A stretch of 64,000 bases of DNA from positions 1 through 64,000 of the forward strand of contig KV748272.1 of NCBI GenBank assembly GCA_001692895.1. Direction: 5' to 3'. The translations under genes and the position numbers were made by a program. Under the pieces are notes generated by a model. It did no database searches. It was not told the DNA's origin and saw only the letters and a list, made by a program, of their open reading frames with translations. Below, in pieces: positions 35,908-46,780 of this stretch; positions within the stretch are counted from its first letter, which is position 1, and each line of letters opens with the position of its first letter. The DNA is from Cenococcum geophilum 1.58 (taxonomy: Eukaryota; Ascomycota; Dothideomycetes; Gloniales; Gloniaceae).

Positions 35908-36862
35908 ATGTCCGAAGACGCAAAGAAGGTCTTATCCTACCTTTTTTCTGCAATCCAGTCGAAAGATTCTCGCCACCATGCGAGGTATGGCAATTACCTC
36001 CGCAGGAACCCCGAACAGATTGAAAATGTCATCTTCAATTGTCTTCGGCCTGGAACGATGAACTTCTTAAAAACCGGAAATCTTTCCTCGATAGACTCGT
36101 TAGTGGTGAAGTAACCTCATGACTGATACTTAGGCGCTGACGGGGAGCAGGATTAAATCCATCGGAGGTGATACAAATTACCAGGGTCGAGGGGTGTATC
36201 TACACGCCATCGTCGGCCTTGACACACTGTACGAAAAACCGCTGTCATCTGGCCCGTATTTTTGAAAATCCTCAGTCCCCTTGAGAACTAACCAGGGGCC
36301 AAAATATAGTGTAAGAGTTTATGTCGGTCAAGCCTCGAACATCTCTTCCCGGATTAGAAAGGAACACTTGAATTTCAGGTACCGCCGCGACAACAAGTCC
36401 CTCCATTACTATGCTTTGCAACGAAGTTCCTACGACTCCTTTTGTGTTCTTGCCAAATTACCCAGCAGTTCTACCAAGCCAGGCATGGACCGACCTGACC
36501 TACTCCTGAATATCTTGGAGATGTGGTGCTGTCTCTTACTTCGGTCTTTACCCTCCCCAAGCCTAAGAGAATATCTTCCGCCAACGTACAAGCTTCCTCC
36601 ACTGGGACCGCCAGAAAGCCTTAATATTGCTCTTCCTCTTGATCAAGGTACACCGCTTTATAGCCAAGGCATGAAACTAGATCTTAGCTACTCTAAAGAT
36701 CCGCTTATCCTAGAGTATCTTGGCGACGCTGAAGAGCAGAAGTCAATTGAACTTATAACGGTTGTCGAGACCTCTGATAGAAAATTAGGCCCGTATTTGG
36801 TCGTTGGCCTTACAGTCGTGGCTGCAGTCATGATTTTCAGTTCTTGGCGGAGGAGGCCGTAA
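35908..36862 (+). CDS. GIY-YIG-like protein with C-terminal membrane anchor
   Basis: I join exons 35908-36098, 36151-36228 and 36310-36862 to a 273-residue protein. Both introns have GT-AG ends and branch-like sequences (GCTGAC and ACTAAC). The joined text contains RGVYLHAIVGLDTLVRVYVG, which matches the two halves of a GIY-YIG nuclease motif: GVY at about 78-80 and YVG at about 94-96. The second intron lies between them. The expected Arg (about 104) follows in QASNISSRIRKEH. Next come a conserved-looking block NFRYRRDNKSLHYYALQRS and a Pro-rich middle. A single hydrophobic segment lies near the end (YLVVGLTVVAAVMIF), then WRRRP, so the protein looks tail-anchored. I do not recognise a named gene; the domain call is by motif only. 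A simpler start or exon choice would break the motif. Function is unknown. Confidence 0.6.
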
Positions 36863-37433
36863 CCTCCGGGGAATATTTTCTTCTAAAGATTATGAATTCT
36901 CTTCTATTCGTTTTCTTTCTCGTGAGTTAAACGTCCGTGCAAAATTAAAGAGAGTCTCACATCATCTTTAACTGTTTGTCTCCTTGAGAGGCTTTTCATT
37001 TAGTAACATGTACTTTATACAAGTTCCTACGGGCCTTCAAAGAGGCTAACCGAACCAAATACATGGCTGTAACCCGGCTATATACAGCACTAATAGCGTT
37101 GTTCCGAGTGATGGGTTATTTAGCTATTGCCATTGCATGTCCAATGTTCTAAACGCCCTCAAGGGCATATTTAGAGTCCCATTAGGATTGAAAAGAGTAA
37201 ATGAGTCCCACGTTTTCCTCTTATTCTCCCTTCTCTTTACTGTATGTCAACATCCGGACGCGTGATCGCTAGAAATGGTTCAGCCAATAAATAGTCTTCC
37301 ACAGAGGGGGAGGGGGGGAACTCGCGTCAATGCGTTCTACTGCAGACTCAGCCTTACGTCAACTTTCACGTGTGTTCTACCTAAGATGCCCAACCAACAC
37401 AAAGCTCGTTCTTCAAAGCAAAAAAATTTAATA
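36863..37433. other. Intergenic region before the broken HET gene
   Basis: No gene is supported in these 571 bases. A short G-run lies near 37304-37319. Confidence 0.5.
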
Positions 37434-38303
37434 ATGTGGCTCTTGCACACCTCCAAGCTCGCACTGTATCAATTCACAGATGCTAACATACCCCACTATG
37501 CAATTCTTCGCATACCTGGGGCGCAGAGATAACCTTCGACGATCTTAAAAAGCAGCGCCGGATGGGGAAGCCGCCTAAGGGGGCCAGATATGGTAAAATC
37601 ATGGGATGTTGCGCCAAGGCACGTTCTGATGGCTTCGAGTATGTCTGGATTGACACCTGCTGCATCAACAAAGAACAGCAGCACCGAGCTATCTGAAGCC
37701 ATTAATAGCATGTTCCGGTGGTACCAGGGCGCGGCGACGTGCTACGCTGTATTCGCAAGTTGCCAACAGTTCACGCGCGGCTGGACGCTTCAGGAACTAA
37801 TTGCTCCTTCGACGGTTGAGTTCCCTGCATCAAATTCGGCCGAGATAGGGACGAGGACGAGTTTGCCGGATGAAATAGCGAAAATTATCGGCATCAGCCC
37901 CCGTATCCTGTGCAAAACTGGCCGGGTAGACGGGGCCAATATTGCACAGGGAATGTCCTGGGCAGCTCAGAGAGAAACAACCTGGTCAGAGGACAAAGCA
38001 TATTGCTTGATGGGGCTGTTCAGAGTAAATATGCCAATGCTCTATAGAGGAGAAAAGGCCTTTGAGCGGCTGCAGCTGGAGATAATTAAAAAGTCACATG
38101 ACCATTCCATATTTGCGTGGAGTTTGACACCGAAGAGGATGTTTTCGGCCTCCTATCTCCCAAACACACGCGGACTACTTTCGTACTCTCCTGCCGAATT
38201 TGGACATTGTGAGAAAATACTTGCAAGCACTGAAATGGTAACTGAGCCGTACTCTATGGCCAACTTAGGCTTATTTATCAAACTTCCTATTGTCGATCGG
38301 TAG
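37434..38303 (+). pseudogene. Broken HET-domain gene
   Basis: The HET domain is found in fungal heterokaryon-incompatibility proteins that trigger cell death after fusion of unlike strains. Starting at ATG 37434 the text reads MWLLHTSKLALYQFTDANI, then a one-base loss near 37508 breaks YAIL-HTWG. The next frame carries EITFDDLKKQRRMGK and YVWIDTCCINK, and a second shift near 37671 leads into TELSEAINSMFRWYQGA. A third open segment keeps FTRGWTLQELIAPSTVEF and SEDKAYCLMGLFRVNMPML. The reading ends at TAG 38301-38303, which lies inside an LTR remnant starting at 38291, so the true 3' part is missing. The two frameshifts and the truncated end make this a pseudogene. Family members usually run on for several hundred further residues. 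Confidence 0.85.
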
Positions 38304-38338
38304 TCCGTGCACCGATTATAAGAAAAGAAGGACTCGTG
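38291..38338 (+). repeat. Fragment of the LTR family found at 51194 and 56210
   Basis: The sequence TCGGTAGTCCGTGCACCGAT at about 38297-38316 is identical to the start region of the LTRs at 51194-51400 and 56210-56416. The preceding TGTC[G/A]A and the following AAGAAAAGAAGGACT also align with small gaps. Only about 48 bases are recognisable. The HET reading frame ends inside it. Confidence 0.75.
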
Positions 38339-39283
38339 TAATGTCAGCGGTTAGGTTAAACCAATGAGAAAAGGCTAACCGGTTAAAATTCTTGACCAGT
38401 TTACTAAACCTTAAATTAGATCTTGCAAGTCATCGCGTACAATATCGTCAATTTTAACGATTTCTGTACCCCCCCTCCGGGACACTCTACCTTCGATCAA
38501 CGCCATGCCTCCCTCATTGGTTTTAAAATGCTATATAAATTTTTATTATTAAGGCCTTTCGAAGCTCGCTGCTAAGACGGGGAAACTCATACTAATCTAT
38601 ATGAGGATTTCCGCCCAAGAGGCGTCACTAGTAAGACGCTAACCACCGGAATTGACGAGATGGTGTATACCATCAAATACGACTGGATTATTAGCAGCCT
38701 CATATGTTAATATTCGCAGGTCTACTTACCTCCTACACCACCAAACACAATGGGATTAGCAGCGGCAGCGCTTGCATAGACCCGCATCACCTAGGATGCT
38801 GTTGCTTTGCCGGTTAGCATGAATATGACTGCTCCATCAATCCCTGATGCCTTAGATCCTCCTCGCGAACAGTCAGTCTGGCAGTAGCCGCCTCTCAGCT
38901 GGCAGAGTCCAGCGTTATTTCTCGTGATGTTTCTCGCTAAGCTGTCGGGCACTCAGCTGCGCCGAGTGCCATTAAAGCGAAAACTTCAAGCAGGGGCACG
39001 ATTAGCCTAAACATCCGTGTTGCTCAAATTCATTGAAAGGTGCTTGCTTGTTCTTGGTGTCATATCGTTGATGGCGCATGCAGGCCAAGGGTGGAGGAGT
39101 CAGCGTTGACCGCGCTGCTATAGGAAATATTAGGCGTTGGTTTTTCGGCGGTACGCTTAGAGAGTGTCATATATAGGGGTTATGCGGTTAGAGGCTTGCT
39201 CAGTCCCAGAACTTGCTCGTTAATCGTTGGTCAGTACGGCAGTGTAGGAGGGCGGGGGGTCTGCATCCGAAAAGGGTGGGCTA

Positions 39284-39796
39284 ACGTAGCTTATGGGCTT
39301 TTGACGGTTGGGGGGTTTGACGGTTTTACTACCGCTTGCCTGTTTAAGCTTAGCGACCTATACTGCCGCTTCAAGAATCAAAACATTGAATTCCTCAATG
39401 CGTGATCCATATTTAAGAAATTTACCATTAACGCCACTATGCCCCGCTGGAGTCGCGAACCTAATGAGGACCAGAGGATTAAGTTAGCAATTACTAGCTT
39501 TAAGAATGGCCTCTATAAAAGCCGGAAAGATGCTGTAAAGTCTCACGGTGTTGACCCAAATACATTGCGCAGGCGACTTAACGGCAAACATAAATCTCAC
39601 AAAGTCGCGCATACTTAACAGCAGCGACTACTACCCCCTGCAGAATCCGCAGTTGTGTGACAGTGTATATACCTTAGAAAATGCTGCGTGATACCTTTTG
39701 TTAAGAAAATGCCTGCAATTGAGCATTTTGAGGCATTAGTTTTGATGTTCAAAACCGTCAAAACCCCCCCAACCGTCAAAAGCCCATAAGCTACGT
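39284..39796 (+). mobile_element. 513-bp TIR element with pogo-like remnant
   Basis: The left end reads ACGTAGCTTATGGGCTTTTG and continues ACGGTTGGGGGG, and the reverse complement of the right end is the same, with two small gaps over about 47 bases. TA lies on both sides (39282-39283 and 39797-39798), the target duplication of pogo/Tc1-mariner elements. Inside is the beginning of a transposase (39439-39618), so the element looks like a deletion derivative, too short to be autonomous. Confidence 0.85.
39439..39618 (+). pseudogene. N-terminal fragment of a pogo/Fot1-type transposase
   Basis: The frame MPRWSREPNEDQRIKLAITS continues to YKSRKDAVKSHGVDPNTLRR and stops at TAA after 59 residues. 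The text after the stop (QQRLLPPAESAVV) fits the same family. This is the psq-type helix-turn-helix found at the N-terminus of fungal pogo-class transposases. The CENP-B and DDE domains are missing. Confidence 0.7.
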
Positions 39797-40077
39797 TAGC
39801 TGGTTCGGCTTGTCAGCATGTGGGATCGTGCTGATGTCCTTCATTTATTGGCAATCCCAGTTTAGGCGATGGCTGGCTGAAGACAATACCCCGCATCTCC
39901 AGCAGCGCTCGCAGTCTATTTCTCCATGATTTGTCTCCGTTAAACAGCAAGCATGTGCCAACTGCAGTGACAAGTACTCCGACTTCAATCGCAATATAAT
40001 CGTGCTGCGAGGTTAACATTTTGATTTTCAAGCCTTTCTGGACATTCCGAACCGAGAATACTCTGTAAGTGTCCAAT

Positions 40078-43000
40078 ATGTCCGACCCAAACGTCTACAC
40101 CATTGGTTGGATCTGCGCGATAAATACAGAGTATGTTGCTGCACAGGAATTCCTCGACGAACCACACGATCCCCCTGAGTTCGTGTCTCCTCACGACAAC
40201 AATGATTACACGCTTGGGAGAATTGGAAAACACAATGTCGTCATTGCCGTCCTACCCGAAGGGGCGTACGGGATCGATAGCGCAGCATGCGTGGCTAGAG
40301 ACATGCTACATACCTTTCGAAACATCCGAATCGGCTTAATGGTAGGCATCGGCGGCGGAGCGCCCAACGCAAAGAACGATATCCGTTTGGGAGACATCGT
40401 GGTCAGCTTGCCGGGCAACGGGCAAGGCGGCGTGTTCCAGTATGACTTTGGGAAAACAATCCAAGAACAGACTTTCCGCGAGACACGGTATCTAAACCAG
40501 TCGCCCAACGTCGTCCGGGCGTCAGTGGCGGGGCTCAAGGCCCAGTATGAGCGCAAAGGGCATCAGTTGGAACAGGCTGTCAACCACCGCCTTGAGGATA
40601 ATGAACGGCTAAAGGAGAAGTACGCTCACCCGCCGCCAGGGACCGATCGATTGTATAAATCCGAAGTCGTTCACCCTCCAGACAGCGAAGCGAGCTGCGT
40701 GGAACTCTGCGGCGAGGATCCGTCGAAGTTAATAGCCCGCAAGGAACGGGGCAAGTTCCAGCTTAACTCTACCATACACTATGGGTTGATAGCCTCAGGA
40801 AATCAGTTGATGAAAGACGCAATAATTCGTGATAAGCTTGCAAATGAAAAGAACGTGCTGTGTTTCGAAATGGAGGCGGCAGGACTTATGAACCATTTCC
40901 CTTGCCTGGTTATTCGCGGTATCTGCGACTACTCAGACTCTCATAAGAACAAAGAATGGCAAGGGTACGCGGCGATGGTAGCAGCTGCATATGCAAAAGA
41001 TCTTCTTGATCGCATTATTCCAAACAAGGTTGAGGCTGAGAGGAAGGTTGTTGACGTTCTGGCTTCCGGTTAGTTAATCTAACTGTCTGTTAGGACTGTC
41101 TTGTTAACTCTGAGTTAAAGTTGGGGAACTTGTAAACGAGACTCTAAGCTATTCTCGCGATACAAATATTACTTTCAAAACATGGAAGCGGAAAAAAGAA
41201 ATCGACGACTGGCTACTGGCTCCAGACCCTTCGTCTCATTACAATGAAGCCCTGGGGCGACGCCATAAAGACTCGGGTCGTTGGTTCTTGCTCCGTGATG
41301 ACTTCGTGAAATGGAAAACGAAGAAGAATTCCTTTTTCTGGCTTCATGGTATCCCTGGGTGTGGCAAAACGGTCCTTAGCTCCACCATTATAGAGGATCT
41401 CGACCAGGGTTCATCCACCCAGCCTTTACTCTACTTTTTCTTCGATTTCAATGATCCAGAGAAACAGAAGAAACAGAAAGTTGATAAGATGATCCGCTCA
41501 CTCACCAGTCAGCTTTACTATAAGCGCGAAGAAACTCAGAGCCTTTTGGATTCACTCTTTTTCGCTTCTGGCGAAGGACATCAAGAGCCCGCCCCAAAAG
41601 CACTGCGTAAGACGCTCTCGGACATGATACAGCAGGCCGGACAAGTGTGGATAGCTCTAGATGCTCTTGACGAGTGCCTCAAGCACTCTGAAAGAAAAGA
41701 TTTGCTGTCGTGGATGATAGATCTCGTAAGCTCCGAGCAAAGAAATGTCCATCTTATCGTCACTAGTAGGCTAGAGCAGCCATTTGAATCAAAATTAAAA
41801 GAATGGAATCATGACAAAGACGTAGTAGCAATTCAAGATAGCATGATCGCTGACGACATCCGCGCCTATGTTCGCACAAGAATCAGAGAAGACAGTGATT
41901 TCAAGAAATTGCAAGGGCACGCAGATGTTCAGTTAGAGATCGAGACGAGCATTATGGCAAAATCCAACGGAATGTACGCTTCAAACCCTTTGTTCCTGCT
42001 AGACCTCACTCCAAAGATCAAAACTAAGAGTAAGCAGGTTCCAATGGGTAAAATGCCAGTTTGATAATTTGGAGTCTTCTTCTTGCGACATTCGCTCCCT
42101 CCGAACCGCGCTATCATCCCTCCCAACTTCGCTTGACGGAACTTACGACCGGATCCTAGAAAATATCCCGTGCGGCTACCGCCTGAACGCTACAAAGATC
42201 CTTCAGCTCCTGGCGTTCTCTGACCGGCCGCTGCTACTTAAGGAGGTGGTCGATGCAATAGCAGTCCGTGTTGATGACGACCCGCCGTTTGATCCGGACG
42301 ATAGGATGTTTGATCCGCTGGGGGTTCAACAATTTTGCCCGAGCTTGGTGGTACTCGCTCCCGGTAAGGACACGAGAATTGTTGGTGATGTGCCCGAGTT
42401 AGAACTTCATTTTGCGCACTTTTCGGTCAAGGAGTATATTACATCGACGAGAGTAGAAGCATCTTTCAAAACCAGTCTGAACGAAGTCTTGGCCAAAGCA
42501 TGTATTGCAAGAATCTGCTTGGCATATCTCTCTCAGCTGTATCTCGATTCTGAACAGGGCACAATCTGGAAACTCAAGACAGAGTTCCCGCTAGCACAGT
42601 ACTCTGCCCAATACTAGATGGACCATGCAAAGCCCGCTGAGGAAGAGACAGGCATTCAGGATGCCATAATGAAATTCTTTCTTCAACAGAGGCAAGCCTA
42701 CGTTGCTTGGGATAGGCTTTATAACGCCGATCGGACTTCGGATTTAGATAATGTGGCGACGCCGTTGTACTATGCATCCTTGGCAGGTCTCGCGCATACG
42801 CTGAAGTCGCTCCTGAGGGATGATACTGCAGATGTCAACGCAAAGGGTGGCAAATATGGCACCGCTCTTCACGCAGCCTGTGTCAGAGGTCATGTGGAAG
42901 TAGTACAGATGTTATTAGACCAAGGCGCTGACATAAATGCGGAGAGCGGTAACTATGGAAACACTCTTTGTATCGCTTCATTAAGAGGCCATAACGGGGT

Positions 43001-44618
43001 GGCGCGTCTACTGCTAGACAAAGGGGCCAACGTTAACGCAAAGAGCGGCAAATATGGAAATGCCCTCTATGCTGCGTCTTCTAGAGGCCATGTGGAAGTG
43101 GTAGATCTGCTATTACGTAGAGGCGCAAACATAAACGCATGGGGGGGAGAAATGGGCAATGCGTTTCAAGAAGCTTATTCTGAAGGCCACGAGAAAGTAA
43201 TACCACTGCTGATGAGAGACAAATGGGGGAGATGGAGAGAAGATGGTAGTGAATATGGCAATGCTCTCTATGCTGCTTCATTGGAAGGACATGAGAAGGT
43301 GGTAGAGTTGCTTCTAGACGCAGGCGCAGACGCCAACAAACGTGCCTCACCGTACGGCAATGCTCTTCAGGCAGCTTCTTACCGTGGTTATGAGCGAATA
43401 GTCCGGCTACTGCTTGGCGGTGGGGCGGACATTAACGCTAAAGGTGGAAAATATGGCAGTGCTCTTCACGCTGCATACGTAGAGCGTAACGCGGCTGTGA
43501 CGCACCTACTTCTAGATAGGGGAGCGGATGTGAATGGAGGGGGTAACGACGACGGCAACCTGATTGAAGTTGCTTCTGAGCGAGGTGACGAGGAAATGGT
43601 GCAGTTATTGCTAAGTAGAGGAGCGCGGAGTGGTTACCCAAGAGGAAAATATGGCAGCGCTCTCTATCTAGCTTCTTTGCAAGGTCATGATAATATTGTA
43701 CAGCTGCTACTAGATCACGGAGTGGATCCTAACTCATGGGGAGCGCTATATCGAAATGCTCTTCAAGCTGCGTGTTCTGGCGGTTACGAGAAAGTAGTCC
43801 GGCTGCTATTAGACAAAGGAGCAGATGTTAACGAACGAGGTGGAGTATATGGCACTGCTCTCTACGCCGCTGTTGAGGGAGGTAATATAGATATATCACA
43901 AATGCTGGTGGATAAAGGGGCAAACGTCAACGCAAAAGCCGGTCGATCTAAACGTTCTTCGCGATTTAACGACAATCGTGTAATAAGGGTAGAAGAGGAT
44001 GGCAGCGTTTACGGAGCACCGAGCTGCACATATGGCAACGCTCTCCAGGCTGCTTCAGCACACGGATATGAGGAGATAGTGCAGCTGTTGTTAGACAAAG
44101 GTGCAGATGTCGACATCAAAGGTGGCCAGTATGGTACCGCTCTGCACGCTGCTTGTGACAAAGGTCATGAGAAGACCGTAGCGCTCCTGTTAAATAAAGG
44201 AGCCGATGTTAATGTGCAGGATGACAATAACTGCACCGCACTCACACTGGCTTCCCAAGACGGGCGGGAGAAGATAGTGCGACTGCTGCTGGACAAGGGA
44301 GCGGATGTTAACAAGCAAGGCGGTAAATATGGTAACACTCTCCAGGCTGCGTCATATCATGGGAATAAGGAAATTGTACAACTGCTTCTCGAGAGAGGAG
44401 CAGATGTGAATGCGCAAGGCGGTAAATATAAATGCGCTGTCCGGGCTGCTAGCACACGAGACCATGAGGACGTGGTGCAGCTACTCATAGACAATGGGGC
44501 AGATTATAAGCCCGAAGCGAGTAGTCGAATGATAGCGGATGAATTGGAGGAAATGGAGGAAGAATGGGGATTTTGGCCTACGGAAAGGTACACCGTCTCT
44601 TATGGTCCCATGTTTTAG
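40078..44618 (+). CDS. NLR-like protein: PNP-NACHT-ankyrin, with one in-frame TAG
   Basis: This has the architecture of fungal NLR-like receptors linked to non-self recognition. Exons are 40078-41068, 41115-41973 and 42038-44618 (an upstream ATG at 40069 is also in frame). Residues 1-330 form a nucleoside-phosphorylase-like domain ([31 protein letters not shown]). The NACHT domain has Walker A GIPGCGKT near residue 408 and Walker [12 protein letters not shown]. The winged region includes [14 protein letters not shown] and [11 protein letters not shown]. About 16 ankyrin repeats follow to the end ([18 protein letters not shown] type). The second intron rejoins NGM to [12 protein letters not shown]. 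One problem remains: TAG at 42615-42617 stands where related proteins have Trp (QYSAQY then MDHAKPAE), yet the same frame stays open for 666 more codons. The stop could be a recent mutation, a base-call error, or a site of readthrough. Confidence 0.82.
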
Positions 44619-46179
44619 TAGAAAGGAAGCAGCCTTTTCACGAATGTAAGCTTTTCTGTACTGTAGTAGAACAATTTGCCACGACCAATTTTTCCATTAC
44701 GACTAGCGAAGCTGAAGACTTCCAATGTCCGGTACTCTGTGTATTAATTAGGGCTGTCTGTAACGGGATTAGCAGTTACAGTAGAAATGTCTCGGTGAAA
44801 CACTCGACAGATGAATTCCGACGCCTTGACCAAATTCTGCCGAATTCTGCCAGCTTAATCGACTTCTGCCAAGTTCTGTCAGATCAATCGAATTTGACCG
44901 AAGTCCGTCGAAGACCGCGTGCGCACGTGCGCACGCATCGACCACCAGGACCCCTGACTATTTAATTATATGATTCTCCCGTTACTCCTTTCTCTTCTTT
45001 ACGCAACGTCTCGTTCTTAGCAAGAGCTATACCCTTAGATTTAGATAGAATTTATACTATTCCTTCGAATCTTCCCCGAAGTCTCTTCGCGTCCTAACAC
45101 TGTCCTAGTATTAAGTGGGGTCTGCAATTGTTAACATTACCTATATTACAATACTCAACCTTAAGCATCTCTATGGAGGCGGTTGTTAGAGCTAAGGTGC
45201 TTTCTACCATGCCACTAATAGATAAGGCTTGTTTGAAAGGAATGTTAAGGACAGTGCTTAGCAGGCTTATAGAAGGAGGGTGTACATCCAGAAATAAGAT
45301 AAGGGAATAACTTTGCGTTAATAAACGGCATAAAAAGCTAAAAGGAGGGCGTGTACCTAGCAGGAGGGTGTACACCTAAGTGGTTTAACGCCTTTACCTA
45401 TTAATTGACAAAGAGGCTAAGCCTTAGTTATATTTTGTAAGGCTGCTCTTTCGCCCTTAACCGCCGCCTTACCTAACTATGGCCCGTTGGCTGCTACACA
45501 GCCTAATATAAGTTATAAAATAAAACAAGTATTCTCCTATAGCACTTTAAGGTAACAGTGCTCTTAAGCCTTCTTGGTTTTAATATAAAGATGCCGCCAA
45601 TCTTATATAGCTTGCTTTGGCGGTATAAGTCCCAACTTATTTCGAACCTTAGGAGCCGTGTATACACCCATAAACTCACTATCGAAGACTTTCAGTGGCG
45701 CAACGCCGGGTTTAAATCATGGGGGCAAACCTTAGCAACGAACTAGGCAGCAAATGGCCTGAAGTCAATGCTAATTTGCGGACAACACTCGTGTCGAACA
45801 AATGAGAGCGAGGGAAGGTCCAGGATCGTAGCTTTACGTGCCTTCTATTTCAAAATTCGCGTGGCAAGAGCTTCTTGATAGTTTTGAAAATAGTGGATGA
45901 TAATGTTAGGTGCGTAGTTCAGACGGATTTAAACAACAAGGAATTGAAGAAACGGCTAGCTGATAAATTTCGTGCTAGAATGGAGAGGAATTCGCTTGAT
46001 GTTGTCAATAAGCCTTTGTAAGGAGGAAATTCCGTATCCATAGCTACAAAAAGAGGCCTTTTAAGGGAATGATAGGTTACAGAGTTGTGATCAATATTAT
46101 CGGAGAAGAGATCCAAAGGAAGGGGAAGAAGTTGTATAATATGCAAATGTCTAAGATCACTTTTTCAAGTGGATTGTGG
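44619..46179. other. Gene-free accessory stretch
   Basis: No gene is supported. Between 44840 and 44905 a TTCTGCC motif recurs irregularly. A 20-bp perfect palindrome follows at 44917. The segment 45110-45380 contains two GGAGGGYGTGTAC-like blocks that may be remnants of a repeat. Confidence 0.45.
44917..44936. repeat. Perfect 20-bp palindrome
   Basis: The sequence GCGTGCGCACGTGCGCACGC equals its own reverse complement and contains a central CACGTG. It stands in an otherwise AT-richer region 300 bases after the NLR-like gene. Confidence 0.9.
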
Positions 46180-46234
46180 ACTACTGTCAATCAGAAGTCC
46201 GTGCGCAGATCAAGAATGAGAAGTCTGTCTATTA

Positions 46235-46646
46235 GGGGGGTTTCGATAAACTGACGGAAGGTATCTGACGGAAGGTAATGCAACTCGAATCGAGGCGATC
46301 TTCGCGTGCTAGCAGTATGTAGTTAGTAGGACCTTCCGTCAGATTCGATTCTTGGCAAATATCAAAAGTTTTAATGAATATTTTCATCAGAACTTTAAGC
46401 CAGCCCCCTATTTTATTAACAGCAGCCAGCGACTCCAAATTTCGCACAGTTAATCCTTGCCACTATGTCTTTTGATCTCGCGCGCCAAGTTGATCGAACC
46501 GTCGAGTTGGTGAGAGGCAAGGATTGCTCTCTATAGAAACCCCTACTTGACCAATTGCCGGAAGGTCGCGCTAAATGTATGTGTAAGCACTAAAAATTAG
46601 CTTTGCCTTCCGTCAGATGCCTTCCGTCAGCTCATCGAAACCCCCC
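46235..46646. mobile_element. 412-bp TIR element nested in a solo LTR
   Basis: The left end reads GGGGGGTTTCGATAAACTG, followed by two copies of TGACGGAAGG. The reverse complement of the right end reads GGGGGGTTTCGATGAGCTG with the same doubled motif, giving a TIR of about 47 bases. TA flanks both ends (46233-46234 and 46647-46648). A 23-codon frame at 46465-46536 (MSFDLARQVDRTVELVRG) may be a transposase start. The element is non-autonomous and of the same size class as that at 39284, but with a different TIR. Confidence 0.85.
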
Positions 46647-46684
46647 TATTGAAGGTGGCCCTAGGGCCTCTATATATACATAAG

Positions 46685-46752
46685 GGTGACTGAGTCGGTG
46701 ACCGAGTCAAGGGGTTGGTGACCGAGTCAAGGGGTCAATGACCGAGTCAAGG
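46685..46752 (+). repeat. 20-bp tandem repeat inside the solo LTR
   Basis: Three units of 20 bases (TGACCGAGTCAAGGGGT and neighbours, starting at 46699, 46719 and 46739) are preceded by a related TGACTGAGTC. The reference LTR at 51194 has a single ACTGAGTCAAAA at the matching place, so the expansion is private to this copy. Confidence 0.85.
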
Positions 46753-46780
46753 TGGCAAAGAAATCCGATTCAGGTCGACA

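Larger units (their letters stand above)
38339..40068. other. Gene-free accessory stretch
   Basis: Apart from the TIR element at 39284-39796 I see no supportable gene. The parts at 38340-39280 and 39800-40068 contain scattered stops on all frames and no recognisable family. Confidence 0.5.
46185..46780. mobile_element. Solo LTR with nested TIR element
   Basis: The left part (46185-46232) reads TGTCAATCAGAAGTCCGTGC and continues to AAGTCTGTCTATT. The right part (46649-46780) contains CTATATATACATAAGGGTGAC, then CCGATTCAGGTCGACA. Both match, in order, the LTR at 51194-51400 with divergence. A 5-bp direct repeat ACTAC flanks it exactly (46180-46184 and 46781-46785), so it is a complete solo LTR left after recombination. 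It is interrupted by the TIR element at 46235-46646, and expanded by a 20-bp tandem repeat at 46685-46752. Confidence 0.82.

Noticed and set aside
39600..39660. Possible readthrough of TAA in the pogo fragment
   Set aside because: The downstream match is only about a dozen residues and the DDE domain is absent within the TIRs, so this is a deletion remnant.
42609..42620. Intron spanning the TAG of the NLR-like gene
   Set aside because: The frame and family sequence are continuous on both sides with no need for removal of bases, and no GT-AG pair nearby would preserve the conserved text.
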